Shown piece after piece: positions 6,888 to 12,295 of a stretch of 12,295 nt of DNA. Location of the stretch: contig DASRBO010000046.1 in NCBI GenBank assembly GCA_035653595.1, forward strand, positions 1 to 12,295. Reading direction: 5' to 3'. The notes below the pieces were generated by a model. That model saw nothing but the letters and a program-made list of their open reading frames with translations, did no database searches and was not told the origin of the DNA. The translations under genes and the position numbers were made by a program. Source of the stretch: DASRBO01 sp035653595 (lineage in GTDB: Bacteria > Actinomycetota > Acidimicrobiia > Acidimicrobiales > JAJPHE01). Numbering within the stretch: position 1 is the first letter of the stretch; every line of letters begins with the position of its first letter.

Positions 6888-8731
6888 GCTTCCTCACGCG
6901 CCGTCCCCACCCCGAGGCTCCGCATCTGGCCACGTCGTTTCCCTCCGGGCCCGCTGAGCCCGGCCCCCCCGTCGATACCGGGCCCGGCGACGCCGTCACC
7001 GAGGCCGGGCCGCCCGAGCCACCCCCGGCGAGCACCCCCCCGCCTCCTCGGCAGGGTCCCCTGGGAGCCCTGCTCATCGCCCGAGGCGTCCTCACCGAGG
7101 AGGGTCTGGCCTCCGCACTGCAGGAGCAGGCCGCCACCCAGCGCGCCCTGGGGCGCATCCTGCTCGACATGGGCCTGGTCAGCGAGAAGGACCTCGTGGC
7201 GGCCTTGGCCGAGCAGGGCGGTCACGAGTTCGTGGACCTCGACGAGGTCATGCCCGACGCCTCGGCGGTCGGCCTGCTCAGCGCAGCCCTCGCCCGGCGC
7301 TACCAGGCCGTCCCCATCGGGTGGGAGGGTCACCAACTCGTCGTGGCCATGGCCGATGCCCGCAACGTGGTGGCGGTGGACGACATCCGCACCATCACCG
7401 GGCGGGACATCAAGGTCGTGCTGGCCCCTCCGGCGGCCATCGCCTCGACCATCGAGCGCTACGACCGCCTCGACGGCGACGCCGAGTCGATATCGGCCGA
7501 GGCGGCGGAAAGCTTCGACGCCGAGGACGACCTCACGTCCCTGAAGGAGGTCGTCGAGGACGCCCCCATCGTCAAGCTGGTCAACCTCCTCATCACCGAG
7601 GCAGTGTCGGAACGGGCATCGGACATCCACGTCGAGCCGGCCGAGCACGACGTGCGGGTCCGCTACCGCATCGACGGTGTCCTCCACGAGCGGATGCGGT
7701 TGCGCAAGTCGATCCAGAACGGGGTCGTCTCCCGTCTCAAGATCATGTCGGAGATCAACATCGCCGAGCGTCGGGTCCCCCAGGACGGCCGCCTGACCGC
7801 CACCATCGGCGGCCGGTCGGTCGACCTCCGGGTGGCCACCCTGCCAACAGTCCACGGCGAGAAGGTGGTCATGCGGATCCTCGACAAGGGGACCGCCCTC
7901 CTCCAGCTAAGCCAGCTTGGCTTCCTGCCGGTCGCCATGGAGCACTTCGAGCGCGCCTACCGCAAGCCCTACGGGACCATCCTGGTCACCGGGCCCACCG
8001 GCTCGGGGAAGTCGACCACCCTGTATGCGACCCTCAACCTGCTCAACGAGGAGTCCCGCAACATCATCGCCGTGGAGGACCCTGTCGAGTACCGGCTCGC
8101 CGGCGTCAACCAGGTGCAGGTGAACCCCAAGGCCGGCCTCACCTTCGCCGGCGCCCTCCGGTCCATCCTCCGCTCCGACCCCGACGTGGTGCTGGTGGGT
8201 GAGATCCGCGACCGCGAGACCGCCACCATCGCCATCGAGGCGGCCCTCACCGGCCACCTGGTCCTCTCGACCCTCCATACCAACGACGCCGCCTCCACCC
8301 CGACCCGGCTGATCGAGATGGGGGTGGAGCCATTCCTGGTCGGCTCGGCCCTCGACTGCATAGTGGCCCAGCGGCTGGCCCGCCGGCTCTGCGACCGGTG
8401 CAAGGAGGCCTACTCACCCAACGAGAGCGAGCTGCGGGCCGCCTGGGGAGAGAACGCGCTCCAGAACGATGCCGATATGACCGATGTGATGTGGTACCGC
8501 GCCGTCGGTTGCCCAGCCTGCAGCCGCACCGGCTACAAGGGCCGGTTCGCCCTCCACGAGGTGCTGACGGTGACCGAGGAGATCGAGCGGTTGATCGTGG
8601 ACCGGAGCCACTCAGAGGACATCAAGAAGTTCGCCATCGCCCAGGGGATGATCACCCTGCGTCAGGCCGGCCTGGCCCAGGTCCAGGCCGGGTTGACCTC
8701 GGTTGAGGAGATCCTCCGGGTGGTGGCCTAG
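6884..8731 (+). CDS. pilB: Type IV pilus extension ATPase PilB with MshEN domain
   Basis: This encodes a 615-residue GspE/PilB-family hexameric ATPase that powers pilin assembly at the cytoplasmic base of the pilus. Residues 1-58 are a proline-rich, low-complexity extension. An MshEN (GspE N-terminal) domain follows, with two 24-residue motifs at 59-82 (PLGALLIARGVLTEEGLASA...Q) and 88-111 (ALGRILLDMGLVSEKDLVAA...Q) separated by five residues. That is the spacing of the c-di-GMP-binding MshEN motif. The ATPase core has Walker A GPTGSGKST at 370-378, Walker B DPDVVLVGE with the catalytic Glu predicted at 440, and a His-box in STLHTNDA. The zinc tetracysteine C503/C506/C543/C546 is typical of PilB/GspE and absent from PilT. 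The ATG at 6884 lacks a Shine-Dalgarno but overlaps the stop of a leader ORF. pilT follows after 10 nt. Confidence 0.96.
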   Translation: MSFLTRRPHPEAPHLATSFPSGPAEPGPPVDTGPGDAVTEAGPPEPPPASTPPPPRQGPLGALLIARGVLTEEGLASALQEQAATQRALGRILLDMGLVSEKDLVAALAEQGGHEFVDLDEVMPDASAVGLLSAALARRYQAVPIGWEGHQLVVAMADARNVVAVDDIRTITGRDIKVVLAPPAAIASTIERYDRLDGDAESISAEAAESFDAEDDLTSLKEVVEDAPIVKLVNLLITEAVSERASDIHVEPAEHDVRVRYRIDGVLHERMRLRKSIQNGVVSRLKIMSEINIAERRVPQDGRLTATIGGRSVDLRVATLPTVHGEKVVMRILDKGTALLQLSQLGFLPVAMEHFERAYRKPYGTILVTGPTGSGKSTTLYATLNLLNEESRNIIAVEDPVEYRLAGVNQVQVNPKAGLTFAGALRSILRSDPDVVLVGEIRDRETATIAIEAALTGHLVLSTLHTNDAASTPTRLIEMGVEPFLVGSALDCIVAQRLARRLCDRCKEAYSPNESELRAAWGENALQNDADMTDVMWYRAVGCPACSRTGYKGRFALHEVLTVTEEIERLIVDRSHSEDIKKFAIAQGMITLRQAGLAQVQAGLTSVEEILRVVA

Positions 8732-8736
8732 GGAGG
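8731..8736 (+). promoter_or_regulatory. Ribosome binding site deciding the pilT start
   Basis: GGGAGG begins on the last base of the pilB stop codon. Two tandem ATG codons follow, at 8739 and 8742. Spacing is 2 nt to the first and 5 nt to the second, so the second is the more likely initiator. The difference is one residue. Confidence 0.7.
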
Positions 8737-8741
8737 CGATG

Positions 8742-10277
8742 ATGCAGTCACCTAGCCGCCGGCTGGGCGAGATCCTGATCGAGCGCAAGGTGCTGTCGCG
8801 CCCGGCCCTGGAGGAGCTGCTGGACCGCGAGGCCAACGACGGCATACCGCTGCCCAAGCTGCTGCTGGGGGAGGGGCTGGTGTCGGAGAAGGACCTGGTG
8901 GCGGCCATCGGCCAGCGCGCCGGGTTCCCGTTCTTCGACCTGGGCGTCGAGTCGGCCAGTCCCCTGGTGGCGTCCATGCTGCCGGTCGAGCTGTGCCGGC
9001 GCCTGGTGGCGATGCCGGTGGAGATGGACTCGGACCACCTGGTGGTGGTGATGGCCGATCCCAGCAACCGGGGCGCCCTGGCCGAGCTGGAGCAGGCCGC
9101 CGGGGTGCGGGTGCGCCCCGCCATCGGCGTGCGCTCGGAGATCCTGTCTGCCCTGGGTGGGCCCGGGACCGAGGCGGCGCCGGCCGGCGCCCGTCCGCTG
9201 GAGCGGATCGACTCCGACCTCCACGTCAACCAGCTGCTGGCGCGGGTGGTCGAGATGGGCGGCTCGGACCTGCACATGACCGTAGGGCTTCCGCCCTGCG
9301 CCCGCGTCAACGGCGAGATGCTGCCGCTGGACGGGTTCGAGGTGCTCACCGGCTCGGAGATCCGCCGGATGATCTTTGCCATCCTGACCCAGCGCCAGCG
9401 GGAGAGGTTCGAGGAGGAGCTGGAGCTGGACACCTCCCACTCCATTCCCCACCTGGGCCGTTTCAGGGTGAACGTCTTCCTCCAACGCGACGCCGTCGGC
9501 GCGGTGATGCGGGTCATACCGTCCAACATCGTCGGTCTCGAGCGCCTGGGCCTCCCCGCCGCCGTCGCCGCCTTCGCCGAGCTGCAGCGGGGCCTGGTCC
9601 TGGTCACGGGGCCGACCGGATCGGGCAAGTCCACGACCCTGGCATCGCTCATCGACATCGTGAACAGCCGGCGGGCGGGTCACATCATGACGGTGGAGGA
9701 CCCCATCGAGTTCATCCACACCCACAAGCGCTGCGTGGTGAACCAGCGGGAGGTGGGGGAGGACACCAGGTCTTTCGCCATGGCCCTCAAGCACGTCCTG
9801 CGTCAGGACCCCGACGTGATCCTGGTGGGCGAGATGCGCGACCTCGAGACCATCTCGACCGCCATCACCGCCGCCGAGACGGGCCACCTGGTCTTCGGCA
9901 CCCTGCACACCCAGGACGCCCCCCAGTCGGTGGACCGCGTGATCGACGTGTTCCCCGCCCATCAGCAGCAGCAGATCCGGGTCCAGCTGGCGGCGGCGCT
10001 CCAGGGAGTCGTGACCCAGCAGCTGGTGCCGTCCCTCGACGGCGGGCGGGTGGTGGCGGCCGAGGTCCTGGTGGCCACGCCGGCGGTCCGCAACCTCATC
10101 CGCGAGGGCAAGACCCACCAGATCTACTCCTCGATGCAGGCGGGCGGGAAGCACGGGATGCAGACCATGGACATGTCGCTGGCCGCCCTCGTCAAGGCGG
10201 GGCGGGTCTCGATGGCCATGGCCTCGGAGCGCTGCGCCAACGAGGAGGACCTCAGGCGACTGGTCGGGGAGCGCTGA
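8742..10277 (+). CDS. pilT: Type IV pilus retraction ATPase PilT with an N-terminal MshEN-like domain
   Basis: This encodes a 511-residue protein. The C-terminal ~360 residues are a standard PilT retraction ATPase: Walker A GPTGSGKS at 290-297, Walker B DPDVILVGE with the catalytic Glu predicted at 364, HTQDAPQSVDRVIDVFPAHQ, and the PilT signature AVRNLIREGKTHQI. There is no zinc tetracysteine, which separates it from PilB. Typical PilT proteins are about 340-370 residues, so the extra ~150 N-terminal residues are unusual. Residues 7-30 and 36-59 form two MshEN-like motifs with the expected 5-residue spacer, and GLVSEKDLVAA in the second is identical to PilB. Several consensus positions are altered: Gly10 to Lys and Gln24 to Glu in motif 1, Gly3 to Pro and Gln24 to Arg in motif 2. 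c-di-GMP binding may therefore be lost or changed. pilC starts 5 nt after the stop. Confidence 0.95.
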   Translation: MQSPSRRLGEILIERKVLSRPALEELLDREANDGIPLPKLLLGEGLVSEKDLVAAIGQRAGFPFFDLGVESASPLVASMLPVELCRRLVAMPVEMDSDHLVVVMADPSNRGALAELEQAAGVRVRPAIGVRSEILSALGGPGTEAAPAGARPLERIDSDLHVNQLLARVVEMGGSDLHMTVGLPPCARVNGEMLPLDGFEVLTGSEIRRMIFAILTQRQRERFEEELELDTSHSIPHLGRFRVNVFLQRDAVGAVMRVIPSNIVGLERLGLPAAVAAFAELQRGLVLVTGPTGSGKSTTLASLIDIVNSRRAGHIMTVEDPIEFIHTHKRCVVNQREVGEDTRSFAMALKHVLRQDPDVILVGEMRDLETISTAITAAETGHLVFGTLHTQDAPQSVDRVIDVFPAHQQQQIRVQLAAALQGVVTQQLVPSLDGGRVVAAEVLVATPAVRNLIREGKTHQIYSSMQAGGKHGMQTMDMSLAALVKAGRVSMAMASERCANEEDLRRLVGER

Positions 10278-10282
10278 GCCCG

Positions 10283-11503
10283 ATGGCCGACACCTATCTC
10301 TACCGGGTCCGCGACCGGCACGGCTCCATCGTGTCGGGCAGCCTCGAGGCCGACTCCACCGGCCTGGTGGTGGCCAAGCTGCGGGACCTGGGCTACGTGC
10401 CGCTGTCCATCGACCGGAAGGCCGCCGTAACCCTCAAGAGCGACATAAAGCTTCCCTTCTTCGGTGACCGGATCAAGCTCGACGCCCTGGCGGTGTTCAG
10501 CCGCCAGTTCGCCACCATGATCGACTCGGGCCTGACCCTGCTCCGGTCGCTCTACATCCTGGCCGACCAGACCGAGAGCAAGCCTCTGGCCGTGGTCCTC
10601 CGGGAGGTCCGCGTGGAGGTCGAGAGGGGGGCGTCGCTCTCCCAGGCCCTGGCCAAGCACCCCAAGGCCTTCCCGCGGCTCTACGTGGCCATGATCCGGG
10701 CTGGGGAGGTCGGCGGCGCCCTCGACCAGGTGCTCCTCCAGCTGGCGACGACCCTGGAGAAGCAGGTCGAGCTGAAGCGCAAGGTCAAGTCGGCCCTCAC
10801 CTACCCGGTGGCGGTGCTGAGCCTGGTCCTGCTCATCCTCACCGCCATGCTGCTGTTCGTCGTCCCGACGTTCAAGAACCTCTACAGCTCCCTCGGTGGC
10901 ACCTTGCCCCTGCCCACCAGGCTGCTCCTCATGGTCTCGCACTACTCGGTGATCCTGTTCCCGTTCCTGATCGTCGGGGCGGTGGTGGGCACCATCCTGT
11001 TCCGTCGCTGGATCCGGACCCCGAAGGGACGGGCGGCCTGGGACCGGGCCAAGCTGCGGGCCCCGATCTTCTCCAAGCTGGTGCACCGCACCGCGCTGGC
11101 CCGTTTCTCGAGGACCTTCGCATCGCTGCTGCGGGCGGGCGTACCCCTCCTCGAGTCCCTGGAGATCACCAAGGACACCTCAGGCAACGCCGTGGTCGCC
11201 GAGGCGCTGGCCGACGTTCAGGACGCCGTCAAAGCCGGCGAGTCGATCGCCCACCGGCTGCCATCCCACCCGGTGTTCCCGTCGATGGTCGCCCAGATGA
11301 TCTCCGTCGGCGAGGAGACCGGTGCCCTGGACTCCATGCTGGACAAGGTGGCCAGCTTCTACGAGCAGGAGGTGGAGGCTCTGGTGAACTCGCTCACCTC
11401 ACTGCTCGAGCCCCTGCTGATCGTCGTCCTCGGAGGGACCGTGGGCTCGATGGTCATATCGCTGTACATGCCGATGTTCAACATCATCAAGCTCATCAAA
11501 TGA
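10283..11503 (+). CDS. pilC: Type IV pilus inner-membrane platform protein PilC
   Basis: This encodes 406 residues, the normal length for the PilC/GspF platform protein, which couples the PilB/PilT motors to pilin polymerisation in the inner membrane. Two T2SSF repeats are visible. The first starts near FSRQFATMIDSGLTLLRSL (residue 72 on) and contains AGEVGGALDQVL. The second starts near FSRTFASLLRAGVPLLESLE (residue 275 on) and contains VGEETGALDSML. Membrane helices are predicted at about 170-192, 218-240 and near the C-terminus (LLIVVLGGTVGSMVISLYM). The N-terminal MADTYLYRVRDRHGSIVSG is typical. The ATG at 10283 is 5 nt after the pilT stop, with a weak GGGGAG at 10266-10271. The frame is open far upstream, but that part is a high-GC shadow of pilT. 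A strong hairpin begins at the nucleotide after the stop. Confidence 0.96.
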   Translation: MADTYLYRVRDRHGSIVSGSLEADSTGLVVAKLRDLGYVPLSIDRKAAVTLKSDIKLPFFGDRIKLDALAVFSRQFATMIDSGLTLLRSLYILADQTESKPLAVVLREVRVEVERGASLSQALAKHPKAFPRLYVAMIRAGEVGGALDQVLLQLATTLEKQVELKRKVKSALTYPVAVLSLVLLILTAMLLFVVPTFKNLYSSLGGTLPLPTRLLLMVSHYSVILFPFLIVGAVVGTILFRRWIRTPKGRAAWDRAKLRAPIFSKLVHRTALARFSRTFASLLRAGVPLLESLEITKDTSGNAVVAEALADVQDAVKAGESIAHRLPSHPVFPSMVAQMISVGEETGALDSMLDKVASFYEQEVEALVNSLTSLLEPLLIVVLGGTVGSMVISLYMPMFNIIKLIK

Positions 11504-11536
11504 AGTGGGCTCGCCGGATGTTCCGGCGAGCCCACT
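11504..11536 (+). terminator. 15-bp perfect hairpin directly after pilC
   Basis: The arms 11504-11518 (AGTGGGCTCGCCGGA) and 11522-11536 pair perfectly over 15 bp around a 3-nt loop, starting at the nucleotide after the pilC stop. No U-tract follows (GGGGAAGC), so it is not a textbook intrinsic terminator. U-less hairpins are discussed as terminators or 3'-end stabilisers in high-GC actinobacteria. The position at the end of the pilBTC operon suits either role. Confidence 0.7.
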
Positions 11537-11977
11537 GGGGAAGCACTACCACACTAAGTCGATTCGCCGCCGCGAACAAGACCATCGTGGTCGGATGGGA
11601 CAACGCGCCCGGTCTCGCGCCGGGGGTGGCTCTCGTCGTCCGAACGTCGTTCCGGTCGGCGCAGAGTCGTGGGCGAGTGACCGTCGCCCGCCGTGGCGCC
11701 TCGGGGACGCTCCTTCTAGCCGGGACCTACCGACCTCGGGGAGACTCGATGTGGTGGAGTCCTTCGCCCCGACAGCCGGGTGCCGCGCATGATGCGGCGG
11801 CCTTGCCTTCGGTGGTCGGCGTTGCCGTCGGCAACTTGTGCTGGGTTCCGCCGGACGCACCCGGTGCACGCCGACGCCGGGCAGTCCCAAGCGGAGGATG
11901 ACAGTTACCGCCAATGGGGACCAGAGCCGACCCCGACCGACGGGACCACATTTTCGGGCTCGTCAGTAAGTTTCTTC
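11537..11977. other. Intergenic stretch without a recognisable gene
   Basis: About 440 nt in which I recognise no protein, tRNA or named RNA family. Open frames exist on both strands but show no domain signature. Their codons use many A/T third positions (cta, agt, cga, ctt, cct), unlike the neighbouring genes. Several local inverted repeats are visible: GACCA-TCG-TGGTC near 11580, GTTGCC-GTC-GGCAAC near 11820, and a two-part stem pairing GTCCC (11884-11888) and GCGG (11891-11894) with CCGC (11908-11911) and GGGAC (11917-11921). They could belong to a structured or small RNA, but nothing here is diagnostic. Confidence 0.6.
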
Positions 11978-12005
11978 TAAAGCGGCCTCGTTCGCAGGGC
12001 GATAG
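11978..12005 (+). promoter_or_regulatory. Possible FliA/WhiG-type promoter of the pilin transcript
   Basis: TAAA at 11978-11981 and GGCGATAG at 11998-12005 are separated by 16 nt. The FliA/SigD/WhiG consensus is TAAA-N14-16-GCCGATAA, so the -35 core matches 4/4 and the -10 matches 6/8. The implied transcription start, near 12010-12013, falls at the 5' edge of the riboswitch P1 stem, which fits. Read as a sigma-A promoter, GATAGT (12001-12006) matches TATAAT at 4/6 but lacks a good -35. The match is suggestive only. Confidence 0.4.
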
Positions 12006-12010
12006 TTCCA

Positions 12011-12111
12011 GGGCGAGCGCTCCTGAAGCGGCAAACCCGTCGTGAGACGGGGACGCAAAGCCACGGGGCCGGCAAAGGCGCCGGTCAGCCGGGCTGCCTG
12101 GAGGATCGCCC
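12011..12111 (+). promoter_or_regulatory. Cyclic-di-GMP-I (GEMM-I) riboswitch
   Basis: The aptamer carries the invariant blocks GGCAAACC (12030-12037), GGGACGCAAAGCCACGGG (around 12050-12067) and AGCCGGGCTGCC (12087-12098). P2 pairs CCCGTC (12036-12041) with GACGGG (12046-12051) under a GUGA tetraloop, the GNRA loop that docks into P3. P3 pairs 12067-12073 with 12080-12086 including one G-U. A closing stem pairs GGGCGA (12011-12016) with TCGCCC (12106-12111) and CTCC (12020-12023) with GGAG (12100-12103). The residue equivalent to G20 of the V. cholerae Vc2 aptamer is G (12030), which fits c-di-GMP rather than the A typical of cGAMP-preferring GEMM-Ib. The intercalating A (A47 in Vc2) is present. 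It lies 66 nt upstream of the prepilin gene, a well-known GEMM target. Identification is very secure; the direction of regulation is not. Confidence 0.95.
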
Positions 12112-12124
12112 TGTCGGTGTGGGG

Positions 12125-12149
12125 GGCGAGCCCGAAAGGCGGGCTCGCC
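12125..12149 (+). promoter_or_regulatory. Putative expression-platform hairpin of the riboswitch
   Basis: GGCGAGCCCG (12125-12134) and CGGGCTCGCC (12140-12149) form a perfect 10-bp stem with the loop AAAGG, 13 nt after the aptamer and 27 nt before the prepilin ATG. It could act as a terminator, but the following bases (ATACCCATTGCC) contain no U-tract. Its 5' arm repeats the GGGCGAGC of the aptamer's closing stem, so the aptamer's 3' strand could pair with either copy. Confidence 0.6.
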
Positions 12150-12165
12150 ATACCCATTGCCAAAC

Positions 12166-12173
12166 AGGGAGAG
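12166..12173 (+). promoter_or_regulatory. Ribosome binding site of the prepilin gene
   Basis: The purine-rich AGGGAGAG ends 3 nt before the ATG at 12177, and its AGGGAG core is 5 nt away. It lies outside the downstream hairpin, so that hairpin does not directly mask it. Confidence 0.7.
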
Positions 12174-12176
12174 ACA

Positions 12177-12295
12177 ATGACCCAGCTGCTCAAGCGGCTC
12201 CGCAAGAGCGAGGAGGGCTTCACCCTCATCGAGCTCATGGTCGTGGTGCTGATCATCGCCATCCTGATCGCCATCGCCATCCCGACCTTCCTCGG
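12177..12295 (+). CDS. pilA: Type IV prepilin (PilA-like), N-terminal part, cut by window edge
   Basis: Only 39 codons are visible, but they hold the full type IV prepilin signature. A short basic leader MTQLLKRLRKSEEG (14 residues, four Lys/Arg) ends in the Gly after which prepilin peptidase cleaves. The mature N-terminus FTLIELMVVVLIIAILIAIA follows, with Glu at mature position 5, then IPTFL. The hydrophobic stretch is the N-terminal half of the alpha-1 helix that packs in the pilus core. The gene has its own ribosome binding site and a c-di-GMP riboswitch leader. Its location directly behind pilBTC and the strong leader suggest the major pilin. A minor pilin or pseudopilin has the same N-terminus and cannot be excluded without the C-terminal part. 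Confidence 0.93.
   Translation, partial: MTQLLKRLRKSEEGFTLIELMVVVLIIAILIAIAIPTFL

Noticed and set aside
8748..10154. 468-residue open frame antisense to pilT
   Set aside because: It is rich in His, Gln, Gly and Arg with no family signature, and mirrors the codon bias of pilT. There is no ribosome binding site or operon context.
8993..10282. Possible long N-terminal extension of pilC through the pilT region
   Set aside because: The upstream part is a frame-shifted shadow of pilT. PilC homology starts at the ATG at 10283 and gives the normal family length.
11500..11901. 133-codon frame starting with ATG overlapping the pilC stop (ATGA)
   Set aside because: The overlap looked like coupling, but the first codons lie inside a perfect 15-bp hairpin. 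Codons end in A/T far more often than in neighbouring genes, and no domain is recognisable. Conservation in relatives could reopen it.
11546..11914. 122-codon minus-strand frame in the pilC-pilA gap
   Set aside because: The protein is Arg/Pro/Ser-rich low complexity with no ribosome binding site, and it is the only sizeable gene that would be on the minus strand.
11537..11977. tRNA, RNase P RNA, tmRNA or a second riboswitch in the gap
   Set aside because: I found no T-loop GTTCGA box, no RNase P or tmRNA conserved blocks and no second GEMM core on either strand.
12011..12111. Reading the leader as a cGAMP (GEMM-Ib) riboswitch
   Set aside because: The residue equivalent to Vc2 G20 is G, whereas GEMM-Ib members typically carry A there. 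Binding data would decide.
1..12295. CRISPR array, insertion sequence, prophage or attachment site
   Set aside because: No spaced direct repeats, transposase, integrase or terminal inverted repeats are visible.

Overview
The window is very GC-rich DNA with tightly packed genes, all on the + strand. The gene order aspS - two small membrane proteins - alaS - ruvX - mltG - aroE is the conserved housekeeping order of Actinomycetota. A type IV pilus (T4P) cluster directly behind it, led by a GEMM-I riboswitch before the pilin, suggests an Acidimicrobiia-like or related deep-branching actinobacterium. That placement is inference; no rRNA or other marker is present.

Layout. Positions 1-1187 hold the C-terminal two thirds of aspS, cut by the left edge. 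Positions 1219-1824 encode two small membrane-anchored proteins, one DUF948-like and one of 79 residues. Positions 1839-6722 carry alaS, ruvX, mltG and aroE; the last three start codons each overlap the previous stop by 4 nt. A 161-nt gap follows, containing two palindromes and a 23-codon leader ORF with a strong Shine-Dalgarno sequence whose stop overlaps the pilB start. Positions 6884-11503 encode pilB, pilT and pilC. After pilC comes a 15-bp perfect hairpin, about 440 nt without a recognisable gene, a possible FliA/WhiG-type promoter, a complete cyclic-di-GMP-I (GEMM-I) riboswitch, a 10-bp hairpin that may be its expression platform, and the first 39 codons of a type IV prepilin gene cut by the right edge.

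How the genes work together. The first block serves translation (AspRS, AlaRS), rRNA processing or DNA repair (RuvX), peptidoglycan (MltG) and the shikimate pathway (AroE). The second block supplies the T4P motor (extension ATPase PilB, retraction ATPase PilT, platform PilC) and the major-pilin-like subunit. The notable theme is cyclic di-GMP. The pilin mRNA leader carries a c-di-GMP riboswitch, and PilB carries a two-motif MshEN domain of the kind known to bind c-di-GMP. PilT, which normally lacks this domain, carries a related copy whose motifs have lost several consensus residues. Pilin supply and motor activity may therefore both respond to the same second messenger. The possible sigma promoter would add a third level but is much weaker evidence.
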